A stretch of DNA of 64,000 bases from Actinoplanes subtropicus (GTDB taxonomy: Bacteria > Actinomycetota > Actinomycetes > Mycobacteriales > Micromonosporaceae), in NCBI RefSeq assembly GCF_000721705.1, contig NZ_JOJL01000017.1:62001-126000 (forward strand), read 5' to 3'. Of this stretch, positions 9,020-16,768 are shown piece by piece. The notes beneath the pieces were generated by a model. That model was not told where the DNA came from. It saw only the letters and a program-made list of their open reading frames with translations, and did not search any database. The stretch's first letter is position 1. The number at the start of each line of letters is the position of its first letter. The position numbers and the translations under genes were made by a program.

Positions 9020-10216
9020 ATGAAAACCCCAGCTCGTCTCGCCGTGATCCTCGCCACGGCAGCCGGCGCCGCCACCCTGCTGACCACTCCGGCGCTGGCC
9101 ACCTCCGCCCAGGACAGCAGCACCGTGTTCGTCACGACCGAGGGCGTCGACGGCAACGCCATCGTCGCCTACGACCGCGCGCTGCACCAGCAGGGCACCT
9201 ACCCCACGGGCGGCAAGGGCGGCGTGCTCGGCGGCTCGGTCGTGGACCACGTGGCCTCGCAGGGCGCCCTCACCCTCGACCGGACCCACCATCTGCTGTA
9301 CGCGGTCAACGCCGGCAGCGACACGCTCACCGTCTTCGGCGTACACGGCGACCGGCTCAACCGCCTGCAGGTGATCTCCACCAGCGGCGTCTTCCCGGTC
9401 AGCGTCACCAGCCACGGCAACACCGTCTACGTGCTCAACGCCCGCAACGGCGGCTCGATCCAGGGTTACCTGCGCCTCGGATCGCGCCTGGTCCAGGTGA
9501 GCTCCTGGCACCGCAACCTCAACCTGCCGATCACGACCGGAACCGGCGAATTCACGCACACCCCCGGCCAGATCGCGTTCACCCCCGACGGCCGCCGGCT
9601 GATCGTCACCACCAAGGCCTCGACCGGCGCCGTCGAGGTCTTCGACGTCGACCGGCTGGGCGGCCCGTCAGCGCAGCCCACCACCACCGCCGTGCCAGGG
9701 GCGGTGCCGTTCGCGGTCGAGTTCGACTCCGCCGGCCGCCTGGTCCTCGCCGAGGCCGGGTCCAACGCGGTGGCCACGTTCACCATCGGCCGCAACGGCG
9801 CACTGACCCCGATCTCCAGTGTCACCACCGGCCAGGCGGCCACCTGCTGGATCGCCGGCGCCCACGACACCTTCTACGCCTCCAACGCCGGCAGCGGCTC
9901 GGTCACCGCGGTCACCGACACCCACGGCCGGCTCGCCACCGCAGGCAACACCGCGACGGCGGCCGGCTCGGTCGACGCGCAAACCTCGTCCGCCGGTGAC
10001 CGGCTCTACGTCCGCGGCGGCGCGACCGGCACTCGTTCGCCGCGGAATCACATCGGCGCTCGATCCGAGCCTCGGCCAGCATGTCGGAGTTCCTCGCCAC
10101 GAAGAACATGGCCACTCGTGCCCGGACCTGCTCTCCCCGGGCACCGGTCGCTTGTACAGCGGCCCTCGCGGTCACCTCGTACAGCTCAGCCGCCTCCGCG
10201 TTGCGGCCCATCATGA
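9020..10216 (+). CDS. Secreted YncE-like beta-propeller protein with replaced C-terminus
   Basis: Start ATG 9020 with GAAGGAG at about 9007. The signal peptide is KTPARLAVILATAAGAATLL up to ALA. The mature part aligns block by block with the frameshifted paralog at 753 (LTLDRTHHLLYAVNAGSDTL, GQIAFTPDGRRLIVTTKAST, FAVEFDSAGRLVLAEAGSN, TGQAATCWIAGAHDTFYA). Similarity stops at 10031: the final blade expected from the paralog (ending GSGMEGL) is missing, and the frame runs about 60 residues into unrelated Arg/Pro-rich sequence. The break coincides exactly with the end of a 185-bp duplicate found again at 16003. The product is probably a truncated propeller that may not close. Confidence 0.7.
   Translation: MKTPARLAVILATAAGAATLLTTPALATSAQDSSTVFVTTEGVDGNAIVAYDRALHQQGTYPTGGKGGVLGGSVVDHVASQGALTLDRTHHLLYAVNAGSDTLTVFGVHGDRLNRLQVISTSGVFPVSVTSHGNTVYVLNARNGGSIQGYLRLGSRLVQVSSWHRNLNLPITTGTGEFTHTPGQIAFTPDGRRLIVTTKASTGAVEVFDVDRLGGPSAQPTTTAVPGAVPFAVEFDSAGRLVLAEAGSNAVATFTIGRNGALTPISSVTTGQAATCWIAGAHDTFYASNAGSGSVTAVTDTHGRLATAGNTATAAGSVDAQTSSAGDRLYVRGGATGTRSPRNHIGARSEPRPACRSSSPRRTWPLVPGPALPGHRSLVQRPSRSPRTAQPPPRCGPS
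9847..10031 (+). repeat. 185-bp direct repeat, copy A (propeller 3' region)
   Basis: Bases 9847-10031 recur at 16003-16187 in the same orientation. I see only two substitutions (C/G at 9872 versus 16028, C/G at 9931 versus 16087). The copies end at the same base (GGCGGCGCGACCGGCA); after that the flanks differ completely. Copy A is in frame within the propeller gene. Confidence 0.9.
10032..10214 (-). pseudogene. Possible gene fragment abutting repeat copy A
   Basis: Minus-strand frame from ATG 10214 or 10211 reads MMGRNAEAAELYEVTARAAV and continues to VARNSDMLAEARIERRC. It looks protein-like (amphipathic helices, normal codon pattern) until it runs into the propeller repeat at 10031. I do not recognise the family. 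It may be the 5' end of a gene that was cut when the rearrangement at 10031 occurred. Confidence 0.3.
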
Positions 10217-10484
10217 CAGTTCGGTGACAACCGGATCTGTCGCCGAGGTTTGCCCGGCCCAGCGGCGCCCGGGAGCGCCGACCTGCCAACCACCGTCAGA
10301 GGCGCTACCCATGACCAAGCGGTGCCCGTTCCAGAGATGCTCGCCTCGTACCGATTTCGGGCTTTTGCCACCGGCTCGTCGGGATGGCGCCGATGATGGT
10401 GGGGTGGTGCGTGCAGGAGACCGGGCCCTGGTTGCCGTCCGGAGCTGACGCCGGGCCCGAAACTCGCGACGAGGAGACCCCGTC

Positions 10485-11213
10485 ATGGGTACGTTTTCCG
10501 GCATTGACGTACGTCCGCGGAAGCGGCTGTCGGTCGCCGAGCTCGGCGTCAAGAAGAAGATCCTCACCGCTGTCCTGGTCGCGGTGCTCGTGACGCTGGC
10601 GGTCGGGGTCGCGGGTCTGCGGGCGCTGAGCGGCACCAGCGCGTCGGCGCAGGACCTCTACCGCAGGAATGTGGCGAACGTCGGCGCGGTAGGTGCCATC
10701 AAGGCGGCGATGATCCAGGCCCGGGTCGATCTGGCCAATCAGGCCAGTTCCGTCGATCCGGCCGACACCGCCAAGTACACCCGCGGGTTCACCGCCGACG
10801 TCCAGGCCGCCGACGCGGCGATGACCGCCTACGGCGGTCAGGACCAGGTCCTTCTGGCCGATCTGCGCACCAACTGGCGGGACTACGTCCGGGTCGCGCG
10901 GGACGACCAGTTACCCGCCGGCGCGGCCCGGGACCTGGCCTCGTGGCAGCGGACCCGGGACACCGTGATCAACCCGATCTTCACGAGGATCAACCGGGAT
11001 CTCGCCGAGCTGCAGGCGGTTGAGGCCGCCGCTGCCGCGACGTCGGCCGCCGCGGCCCGGTCGGACTACCTGTCCCGCCGCACCACCGTGATCGTCATGT
11101 TGGTCGTCGGCTGTCTGCTCGCTCTCGGCATCGGAGTCGCGGTGACCCGGCCGATCGTGCGATCGCTGAGCACCGTCGGCGACGTCCGCCACGCCTCGCC
11201 CACGACGACCTGA
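10485..11213 (+). pseudogene. Methyl-accepting chemotaxis protein, truncated in HAMP
   Basis: Start ATG 10485 with GAGGAG at a good distance. One transmembrane helix (KKILTAVLVAVLVTLAVGVAG) leads into a four-helix-bundle ligand domain (LYRRNVANVGAVGAIKAAMI ... DLRTNWRDYVRVARDDQ), then a second helix (TTVIVMLVVGCLLALGIGVAV) and the first residues of HAMP (TRPIVRSLSTVGDV). The frame then stops. In another frame LAHDDLTSTGGLVADQ continues the HAMP consensus for a few residues before all similarity ends near a transposon relic. The methyl-accepting signalling domain is missing. The protein could at most be a membrane sensor stub. The truncation probably reflects insertion of the neighbouring mobile DNA plus a one-base frameshift. 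Confidence 0.7.
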
Positions 11214-11310
11214 CCTCAACCGGCGGCCTCGTCGCCGACCAGCCCGGGAAGGCGGGCCGCCGCCGGGACTCCACCATCGGACCGACAGGAGAACAGCTGA
11301 ACGGTCGGCT

Positions 11311-11773
11311 TCTTAAGCGTTCTCACGTTTCGCACGTTCCGTTTGAGCGGTGGGCTCGTTGATCTGGGTGATCAGGTCGGCCGCACCGATCTGGTCCAGT
11401 TGGGGCCGAGTTGCCGCCGCACCGCCTCCTTCAAGGTGTCGCGTTCGGCTCTGATCCGTTTGTTGTCGGCGCGGATCAGCTCCAACTCGTTGCGCAGGCT
11501 GGCCTGGCTTGCGGTCCCGCCCGTGGCCGTGGCGCGCGTGGGTGCACCGGTCTGCTGTTGGCGGGCGGCATAGATGTGCTCGCGCGCACGCCGATGGCGT
11601 AGACCAGCCAGTTCGACACCCCCGCTTGGTTCGCGACGACGGCGAAGGTGAACCGGCTCGCTGTCGCTCAGCATCCGGTCCACGACGTTGATCACCCGAG
11701 CGCGTTTGTCGTGACTGTCGCGTTGACGGGCCTGCCGGAGGACATTACCGCGCGAGCGGGGTGGATTGGTCAT
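11311..11773 (-). pseudogene. Tn554-type transposon accessory protein (DUF6262/TnpC) relic
   Basis: Start ATG 11773 with GAGGA upstream. Reading across frames rebuilds a DUF6262-like protein: KRARVINVVDRMLSDSEPV, then (another frame) FTFAVVANQAGVSNWLVYAI, then (first frame) REHIYAARQQQ and the coiled-coil SLRNELELIRADNKRIRAER, then (third frame) QLDQIGAADLITQINEPTAQ to a TAA at about 11311. DUF6262 proteins accompany the TnpA/TnpB recombinases of Tn554-like transposons. Three frame breaks (about 11640, 11585, 11395) make it inactive. TnpA and TnpB are not found next to it, so only this piece of the element remains. The truncated chemotaxis gene lies directly beyond its 3' end. Confidence 0.6.
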
Positions 11774-11956
11774 ACCGGGAGGTCCTCTGGGTGTGGGGCC
11801 GCTGCAAGACGGCCACTGCCCCGCTCTCCGTCAGCGCTCACCGGCGTCTCTGCACGACCGGACGTCGCGTGATGTGGCGGCCGCCGGGCCGCGAACGCCA
11901 AACCGGCCCGGCGGTAGAGAAGCTGTGGGGAATTTGTGGCCAGCGGTGGACTGCGG

Positions 11957-12817
11957 TCACACCGGCCGGTCGTCCGGCTCGATGCTGGGCGTCCTCGGGT
12001 CGGAAGTTGTGGTGATCTGGTCGGCCATCGACTTGTTCATGGCGCCGAACATCCGGATTCTCGTCTTGCGTGGGGTTAACGCGATGGTCACTCGGTTCAT
12101 TCGGCCGCTGATCCAGGCCGGGTGGTTGGCGGTCAGTGCGGCGAGTCCCTGGGCGGCGCAGGTGTCGGCGGACATCATCAGCCGGCCCATCGGCGTTTTG
12201 TCCGCGCCGAATCTGGCGGTCATGGCGGTTGCGGTTGCGCCGGGGACAAGGACCGTGACGTGGACGCCGTGTGCGGCCAGTTCGCGGTGTAGGGCTTCGC
12301 CAAGGGTGAGGACGTAGGACTTGGTGGCGGAGTAGTTGGCGATGTATGGCACGCCTTGGATTCCGGCGACGCTGGACACGAGCAGGATCCCGCCGGTGCC
12401 GCGCCGGGCCAGTTTCTGTCCGAAGTGGTGGGTCAGGCTCAGGTGGGCTTCGGTGTTGACGCGCAGCTCCGCGAGCAGCGCCTGGTGTGCGGTGGCGAGG
12501 AATTCGCCGAGGTTCATGTCTCCGGCGTTGGACACGATCAGGCCGAGGTCGAGGTCATTGGTGGAGTGGATGAGGGTGTTCAGGAAGTCGGGTTCGGCGA
12601 GGTCGACTTGGACCGTCCGGTATTGGATGTGGTGCTGGCGGGCGAGGCCGCGGCCGACCTCGTCCAGGATGGGTAGTCGTCGGGCGGCGAGGACGAGGTT
12701 GATGCCGTTGGCGGCCAGTTGGGTAGCGAACGCGCGGCCGATGCCGGAGGACGCCCCGGTGACCAGCGCCCAGGGGCCGAAGCGGTGCTTGTCGATGGGG
12801 GTGGCTCGGGTAGTCAT
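11957..12817 (-). CDS. SDR-family NAD(P)-dependent oxidoreductase
   Basis: 286 residues; ATG 12817 preceded by AAGGAG six bases away. It is a classical short-chain dehydrogenase: cofactor motif TGASSGIGRAFA near residue 20, SNAG, catalytic Ser in LLVSSVAG, and the catalytic pair in YSATKSYVL. The C-terminal 50 residues (ISGRMNRVTIALTPRKTRIR) resemble the DltE/YqjQ-like group of SDRs. It should reduce or oxidise a carbonyl/hydroxyl substrate in the cytoplasm. The substrate cannot be read from sequence. It is followed upstream (12872) by an SRPBCC protein and an MFS exporter on the same strand, probably one transcript controlled from the operator at 14885. Confidence 0.85.
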   Translation of the reverse strand: MTTRATPIDKHRFGPWALVTGASSGIGRAFATQLAANGINLVLAARRLPILDEVGRGLARQHHIQYRTVQVDLAEPDFLNTLIHSTNDLDLGLIVSNAGDMNLGEFLATAHQALLAELRVNTEAHLSLTHHFGQKLARRGTGGILLVSSVAGIQGVPYIANYSATKSYVLTLGEALHRELAAHGVHVTVLVPGATATAMTARFGADKTPMGRLMMSADTCAAQGLAALTANHPAWISGRMNRVTIALTPRKTRIRMFGAMNKSMADQITTTSDPRTPSIEPDDRPV

Positions 12818-12871
12818 GAGGCTCCTTCAGGAATGGTGGCGGTGGTCGCGTTGGGGCGGGTGTGCGATCGG

Positions 12872-13327
12872 TCAGGCATGGAGTGCGTCGCCGGTTTCGA
12901 GGAGGGTTTTCAGGCCGCTCAGGACGCGCATCCAGCCGGTTCCGGCGACGCGTTCGGCGGTTTTGGGTGATTGTTCGAGGTGGTCGTGCACGACGGTGAG
13001 CAGGCAGACGCCGTCGTGGTCGGGTTGGATCTGCCAGGTCACCCTGCTTTCAGGTTCGGTGGCGAGGTCGGGGTGGTAGAGGCCGCGGTAGCTGACGACG
13101 AGGCGGTGTGGCGCGTTGGCGTCCAGGACGGTGTCGTCGCCCCAGAGGGTGGTTCGGTCCGGGGAGTGGTAGCGAAATGGTGCGCCGGTCTCGGCGGTGG
13201 TGTCGACGAGGGCACCGAACAGGTAGTGGGCGCTGTGTTCGGGTTGGGTGAGTGCGTCCCAGATCTGTTGCGCGCCGGCGCGGATGTAGAGGTGGTAGGT
13301 CTGCGTCGTTGGCGCGGTGGTGGTCAC
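12872..13327 (-). CDS. SRPBCC / AHSA1-like domain protein
   Basis: 151 residues, starting MTTTAPTTQTYHLYIRAGAQ. The pattern of a START-like helix-grip fold is clear: AQQIWDALTQPEHSAHYLFG, then FRYHSPDRTTLWGDDTVLD, PHRLVVSYRG, SRVTWQIQPDHDGVCLLTVV and the long C-terminal helix GTGWMRVLSGLKTLLETGDA. Proteins of this AHSA1-like class bind hydrophobic ligands or act as polyketide cyclase-like folds; many sit in small detoxification operons. No catalytic residues can be assigned. It lies 54 bp from both the MFS gene upstream and the SDR gene downstream on the same strand. Confidence 0.8.
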   Translation of the reverse strand: MTTTAPTTQTYHLYIRAGAQQIWDALTQPEHSAHYLFGALVDTTAETGAPFRYHSPDRTTLWGDDTVLDANAPHRLVVSYRGLYHPDLATEPESRVTWQIQPDHDGVCLLTVVHDHLEQSPKTAERVAGTGWMRVLSGLKTLLETGDALHA

Positions 13328-13380
13328 TGGTGCTCCTTGACGGTCGGGGTGTGTGGGCGGCTGGTCGAGGGGTCAGGGTG

Positions 13381-14862
13381 TTACTCGGCCGGCACGGTGG
13401 CGGGAGTGCCGGAGACCGGGGCTGGTTCGGGCTGTGGCGATCGGCCACGGGTGTTGGTCGCGCGAAGGGCGATCGCGGTGGCGACGAGCAGAGCGATGCT
13501 GCCCGCGAGCAGGGCACGTGCGAAGCCGGCGGTGAGCGCGGTTGGTGGGGCGATGTGGTCGGCGAGCAGGTGGTTGGTGCGTGCGGTGGCGATCGCGGAG
13601 AACACGGCGAGCCCGAGCGCGGAGCCGAGTTGCAGCGAGGTGTTGAGCAGACCGGCGGCCAGTCCGGCCTGGTCGGCGGGCACCCCGGCGTTGGCGGCGG
13701 TGGTGACGGTGACGAACACGGCGCCGAGCCCGATCGACATGACCGCCAGGCCGGGTAGCAGGTCGGTGAGGTAGGAGCCGTGGGCCGGGAGGCGGGACAG
13801 GGCGAACATCCCGGCGGCGGCGATCAGGGTGCCGGCCACGATGATGGGCCGGGTACCGATCCGCGGGATCAGCTGTGACGATATTCCGGCGGCCAGGATG
13901 ATGCCGGCGGTGACGGGCAGGTACGCCGAGCCGCTGCGGATCGGGCTGTAGCCGAGCACGTTCTGCATGTACAGGGTCAGGAAGAAGAACACCGACAGGA
14001 AGCCGGCGAAGGCGATCAACTGGGTGGCGTCGGCCGCGGCCAGCCCTTTGGTGCGGAAGATCGCGAACGGGAACAGCGGGTTGCGGGTGCGTCGCTCGAC
14101 GACGACGAACCCGACCAGCAGCGCGGCGGTGGTGCCGAGTTCACCGATCGTGTGCCGGTTACCCCAGCCCGCGTCCGGCGCCTTGACCAGGGCGTAGACC
14201 AGCAGCAGCATCGCCGCGGTGATCAGGACAGCGCCGGGCAGGTCGAAGGTGGCCAACCGGGCGCGGCGCCGCTCGCCGGGGACCAGCCGCAACGCGGCGG
14301 CGACGATGAGTACGCAGACCGGAATGTTGACGAACAGCACCCACCGCCAGCCGGGCCCTTCGGAGAGCACCCCGCCGAGGAACACCCCGGCGGCGGCGCC
14401 GACCCCGCTGATCGCCCCCCACACGCCCAGCGCCCGGGTCCGGTCCCGGCCCTCCGTGAAGGTGGTGGTCAGGATCGACAGCCCGGCCGGTGCCATCAGC
14501 GCCGCGCCGATACCCTGCGCAACCCGGGCACCGACCAGCATGCCGCCGTTGGTAGCGAGCCCGCCCGCGAGAGAGCACACGGCGAACACCGCGGTGCCGG
14601 CCACGAGCAGGCGGCGGCGCCCGATCAGGTCCGCGGCGCGCCCGCCGAGCAGTAGGAAGCCGCCGTAGGTGACCAGGTAGCCGCTGAGCACCCATTGCAG
14701 GCGCTGCTGAGAGAAGCCCAGATCGGCGCGGATCGACGGCAGGGCGACGTTCATGATCGATGAGTCGATGATGTCGATGAACTGGACCGTGCACAGCAGC
14801 ACCAGCGTGAACACGCCGCGGCGGGTCGACAGGACAGAGCGTTGCGCGGTGACCGTGGTCAT
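13381..14862 (-). CDS. MFS drug-resistance exporter, DHA2 (EmrB/QacA) family
   Basis: 493 residues from ATG 14862 (GGAGG eight bases upstream). About 14 hydrophobic segments fit the DHA2 family. Motif D1-like FIDIIDSSIMNVALPSI lies in helix 1, motif A-like GGRAADLIGRRRLLVAG follows helix 2, and motif C-like AISGVGAAAGVFLGGVLSE lies in helix 5. Such proteins expel drugs or toxic metabolites with protons. The gene is divergent from a TetR regulator with a strong palindrome between them, the usual layout for a substrate-induced efflux pump. SRPBCC and SDR genes follow on the same strand and may modify the same compound. Confidence 0.88.
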   Translation of the reverse strand: MTTVTAQRSVLSTRRGVFTLVLLCTVQFIDIIDSSIMNVALPSIRADLGFSQQRLQWVLSGYLVTYGGFLLLGGRAADLIGRRRLLVAGTAVFAVCSLAGGLATNGGMLVGARVAQGIGAALMAPAGLSILTTTFTEGRDRTRALGVWGAISGVGAAAGVFLGGVLSEGPGWRWVLFVNIPVCVLIVAAALRLVPGERRRARLATFDLPGAVLITAAMLLLVYALVKAPDAGWGNRHTIGELGTTAALLVGFVVVERRTRNPLFPFAIFRTKGLAAADATQLIAFAGFLSVFFFLTLYMQNVLGYSPIRSGSAYLPVTAGIILAAGISSQLIPRIGTRPIIVAGTLIAAAGMFALSRLPAHGSYLTDLLPGLAVMSIGLGAVFVTVTTAANAGVPADQAGLAAGLLNTSLQLGSALGLAVFSAIATARTNHLLADHIAPPTALTAGFARALLAGSIALLVATAIALRATNTRGRSPQPEPAPVSGTPATVPAE

Positions 14863-14884
14863 GGGCGGAACCTCCACCGGTTCT

Positions 14885-14906
14885 GAGTTAGTTGACTAAC
14901 TAACTC
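14885..14906. promoter_or_regulatory. Palindromic TetR operator (main site)
   Basis: GAGTTAGTT-GACT-AACTAACTC: perfect 9-bp arms around a 4-bp centre, in the 89-bp gap between the MFS and TetR genes. It lies 22 bases upstream of the exporter start and 45 bases upstream of the regulator start, so binding could repress both. A weaker partner, TGAGT-N10-ACTCA, lies at 14944-14963 over the TetR start codon. Confidence 0.75.
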
Positions 14907-14951
14907 GGACGCTAGCAGGCAGAGTGGGCCGCTGGCTATGCTCTGAGTGAG

Positions 14952-15527
14952 ATGACTGACTCAACCGTTCATGATCGCCGCGGCAAGCGGGAGCGGCTCG
15001 TCGCCGCCGCGGGCGACCTGCTGCATCGTCAAGGCGTCGCCGCTACGAGCTTGGCCCAGGTGGCGGAGGTGGCCGATGTGCCGCCCGGCAACGTGTATTA
15101 CTACTTCAGGACCAAGGACGACCTGGTCCGGGCGGTCATCGACTCGCGGGCCGAGCAGGTCCGCGCACTGCTCGACTCGTTGCAGACCCGACGTAGCCCG
15201 GCCGCGCGCCTCAAGGCGCTTACCCACCAGTGGGTCGAGATGCGCGAGCTGGTCGCCCGCCACGGCTGCCCGTTCGGCACCCTTGCGGCCGAGCTCGACC
15301 GGCGCGACGACGGCCTAGACCAGGAGGCGGCCAAGCCGATCGGGCTGATCCTGGACTGGGCCGAAGACCAGTTCCGCCAACTGGGCCGACCCGACGCGCG
15401 GGAACTAGCGGTCAGCCTGTTCTCCGGCATACAGGGCGGCGCGCTGCTGGCCAACGCCTTCCGGGATCCTGACCTGATGACCGGCCAGGTCCGCCACCTA
15501 GAGCGCTGGATCGACTCCCTGCAGTAA
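14952..15527 (+). CDS. TetR-family transcriptional regulator
   Basis: 191 residues from ATG 14952. The N-terminal helix-turn-helix is standard: RERLVAAAGDLLHRQGVAAT, LAQVAEVADVPPGNVYYYFR, TKDDLVRAVIDSR. The C-terminal ligand domain has RHGCPFGTLAAELDRRDDGL and LAVSLFSGIQGGALLANAF, typical of the LmrA/YxaF-like TetR group. It probably represses the divergent MFS exporter and itself through the GAGTTAGTT palindrome at 14885-14906. Ligand unknown; by context a small toxic molecule exported by the MFS protein. Confidence 0.88.
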   Translation: MTDSTVHDRRGKRERLVAAAGDLLHRQGVAATSLAQVAEVADVPPGNVYYYFRTKDDLVRAVIDSRAEQVRALLDSLQTRRSPAARLKALTHQWVEMRELVARHGCPFGTLAAELDRRDDGLDQEAAKPIGLILDWAEDQFRQLGRPDARELAVSLFSGIQGGALLANAFRDPDLMTGQVRHLERWIDSLQ

Positions 15528-15584
15528 CGACCGGGGATCGATTGAGGTGTGTTGATACGTACACCTACCCCGACGTGCAGTTGA

Positions 15585-15881
15585 GCTGCCGGCTACCGCG
15601 GCCTCGCCAAAGACCACCCCGGACAAGTCATCGCCCCACCCCTGAAACCCAAGAAAGACACCCCACCCGAACAGGACGCCACGTACGAGACAGCCCGCAA
15701 AGCCCAATCCTCGCAACGCATCCCCGCCGAACACGCCATCGCCAAAATCAAATGGTGGCGCACCCTACAACGCTTCACCGGCCGCCGCGACGCCCTACCC
15801 GACACCATCCGCGCCGTCACCAGCCCCGCCAGCGACCGCGCCGCCACCCGACAAACCCACCACAACACCCAACTCAATTGA
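15585..15881 (+). pseudogene. IS transposase (DDE_Tnp_4, IS5-like) 3' fragment
   Basis: An open frame without a start codon, preceded by an in-frame TGA at 15582, reads GYRGLAKDHPGQVIAPPLKP, then PPEQDATYETARKAQSSQRI and PAEHAIAKIKWWRTLQRFTG, ending with TGA at 15879-15881. This matches the C-terminal third of a DDE_Tnp_4-type transposase, in which the E of PAEHAIAKIKWWR is the last catalytic residue. The first two catalytic Asp residues and the whole N-terminus are missing, so it is a dead remnant. It lies 120 bp left of repeat copy B, consistent with past mobile-element-driven rearrangement here. Confidence 0.7.
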
Positions 15882-16002
15882 TCCCCAGGTCGTTGGCGAA
15901 TTGGAGCTAGCGGACACGCCGTTTTACGGAGAGGTCGGCGAGGGCGCCGAGCCACCGGCCCAGGAAGGCGGGCGGATTTCCCCAGTCAGTGGTCGCTACG
16001 AT

Positions 16003-16187
16003 CTGGATCGCCGGCGCCCACGACACGTTCTACGCCTCCAACGCCGGCAGCGGCTCGGTCACCGCGGTCACCGACACCCACGGCCGGGTCGCCACCGCAG
16101 GCAACACCGCGACGGCGGCCGGCTCGGTCGACGCGCAAACCTCGTCCGCCGGTGACCGGCTCTACGTCCGCGGCGGCGCGACCGGCA
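16003..16187 (+). repeat. 185-bp direct repeat, copy B (orphan propeller fragment)
   Basis: Near-identical to 9847-10031 (two substitutions) but here without the rest of the propeller gene. Its left flank is noncoding DNA after the transposase fragment. Its right end joins the 3' end of the minus-strand gene at 16188-16750, whose frame reads on through the repeat in antisense. Confidence 0.9.
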
Positions 16188-16750
16188 AGCTCGCGTATCG
16201 GGCGAGCGGCGCCGAACGGCTGGTTCCAGAACTCGCCCTCGCGCGGTTCCGGCGGGCCCACATAGGCGTACGGTTCCGGGAGGAATTCGTCGCCGGGTGA
16301 GATGCCGAAGTTCGTCTGGTCGACCCGGATGGCCACGTCGAAGTGTTCCGGCCACAAAACGGGCTGCTCGGCCGGGGCGAGCTTGCGCAGCGCGGCATCT
16401 CCGGCGGCCCAGCATCTGGCCAGCCACGCGGTGACGATCGGATCCACCCGCAGTGTCTCGTCGAGCCTCACGTCGGTGCCGTCCCGGTAGACGTCGCCCA
16501 GCGCGCTGGCTTGCAGGCCGGCGCCGTCGGCGAGGGCGGCGCAGGTCTGCCCGTCGAGCGGCCAGCGCCGGCCGTCGACGGCGAGATCGGTTCCGTCGAC
16601 GCGCACCCGCGGGCCCGTGACCGTGGCGAAACCGCCGGGCGTCACCGCGAGCCGGATGTCACCGTGCTGACGGTATTGCGGACCGGCGAGCACGAGTTCG
16701 GCGATCGCGTGCAGGCTTCGACGGGTTGCCAGGTAGGCAGCGGTGTCCAT
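16188..16750 (-). CDS. Conserved hypothetical protein, C-terminus cut by repeat copy B
   Basis: ATG 16750 with GGAGG six bases upstream; an ATG at 16762 is less well placed. About 188 residues are genuine (MDTAAYLATRRSLHAIAELV ... WPEHFDVAIRVDQTNFGISP ... LPEPYAYVGPPEPREGEFWN ... FGAARPIREL). The frame then crosses into the antisense of the 185-bp propeller fragment and ends at 15986, adding about 67 foreign residues. I recall similar hypothetical proteins in actinomycetes, with the EPYAYVGP block, but no named function. It starts 19 bp after the stop of the Rieske-ThDP fusion gene on the same strand, so they form an operon. The normal C-terminal end was lost in the rearrangement. Confidence 0.65.
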
Positions 16751-16768
16751 GTCATCCTCCATAATGGA

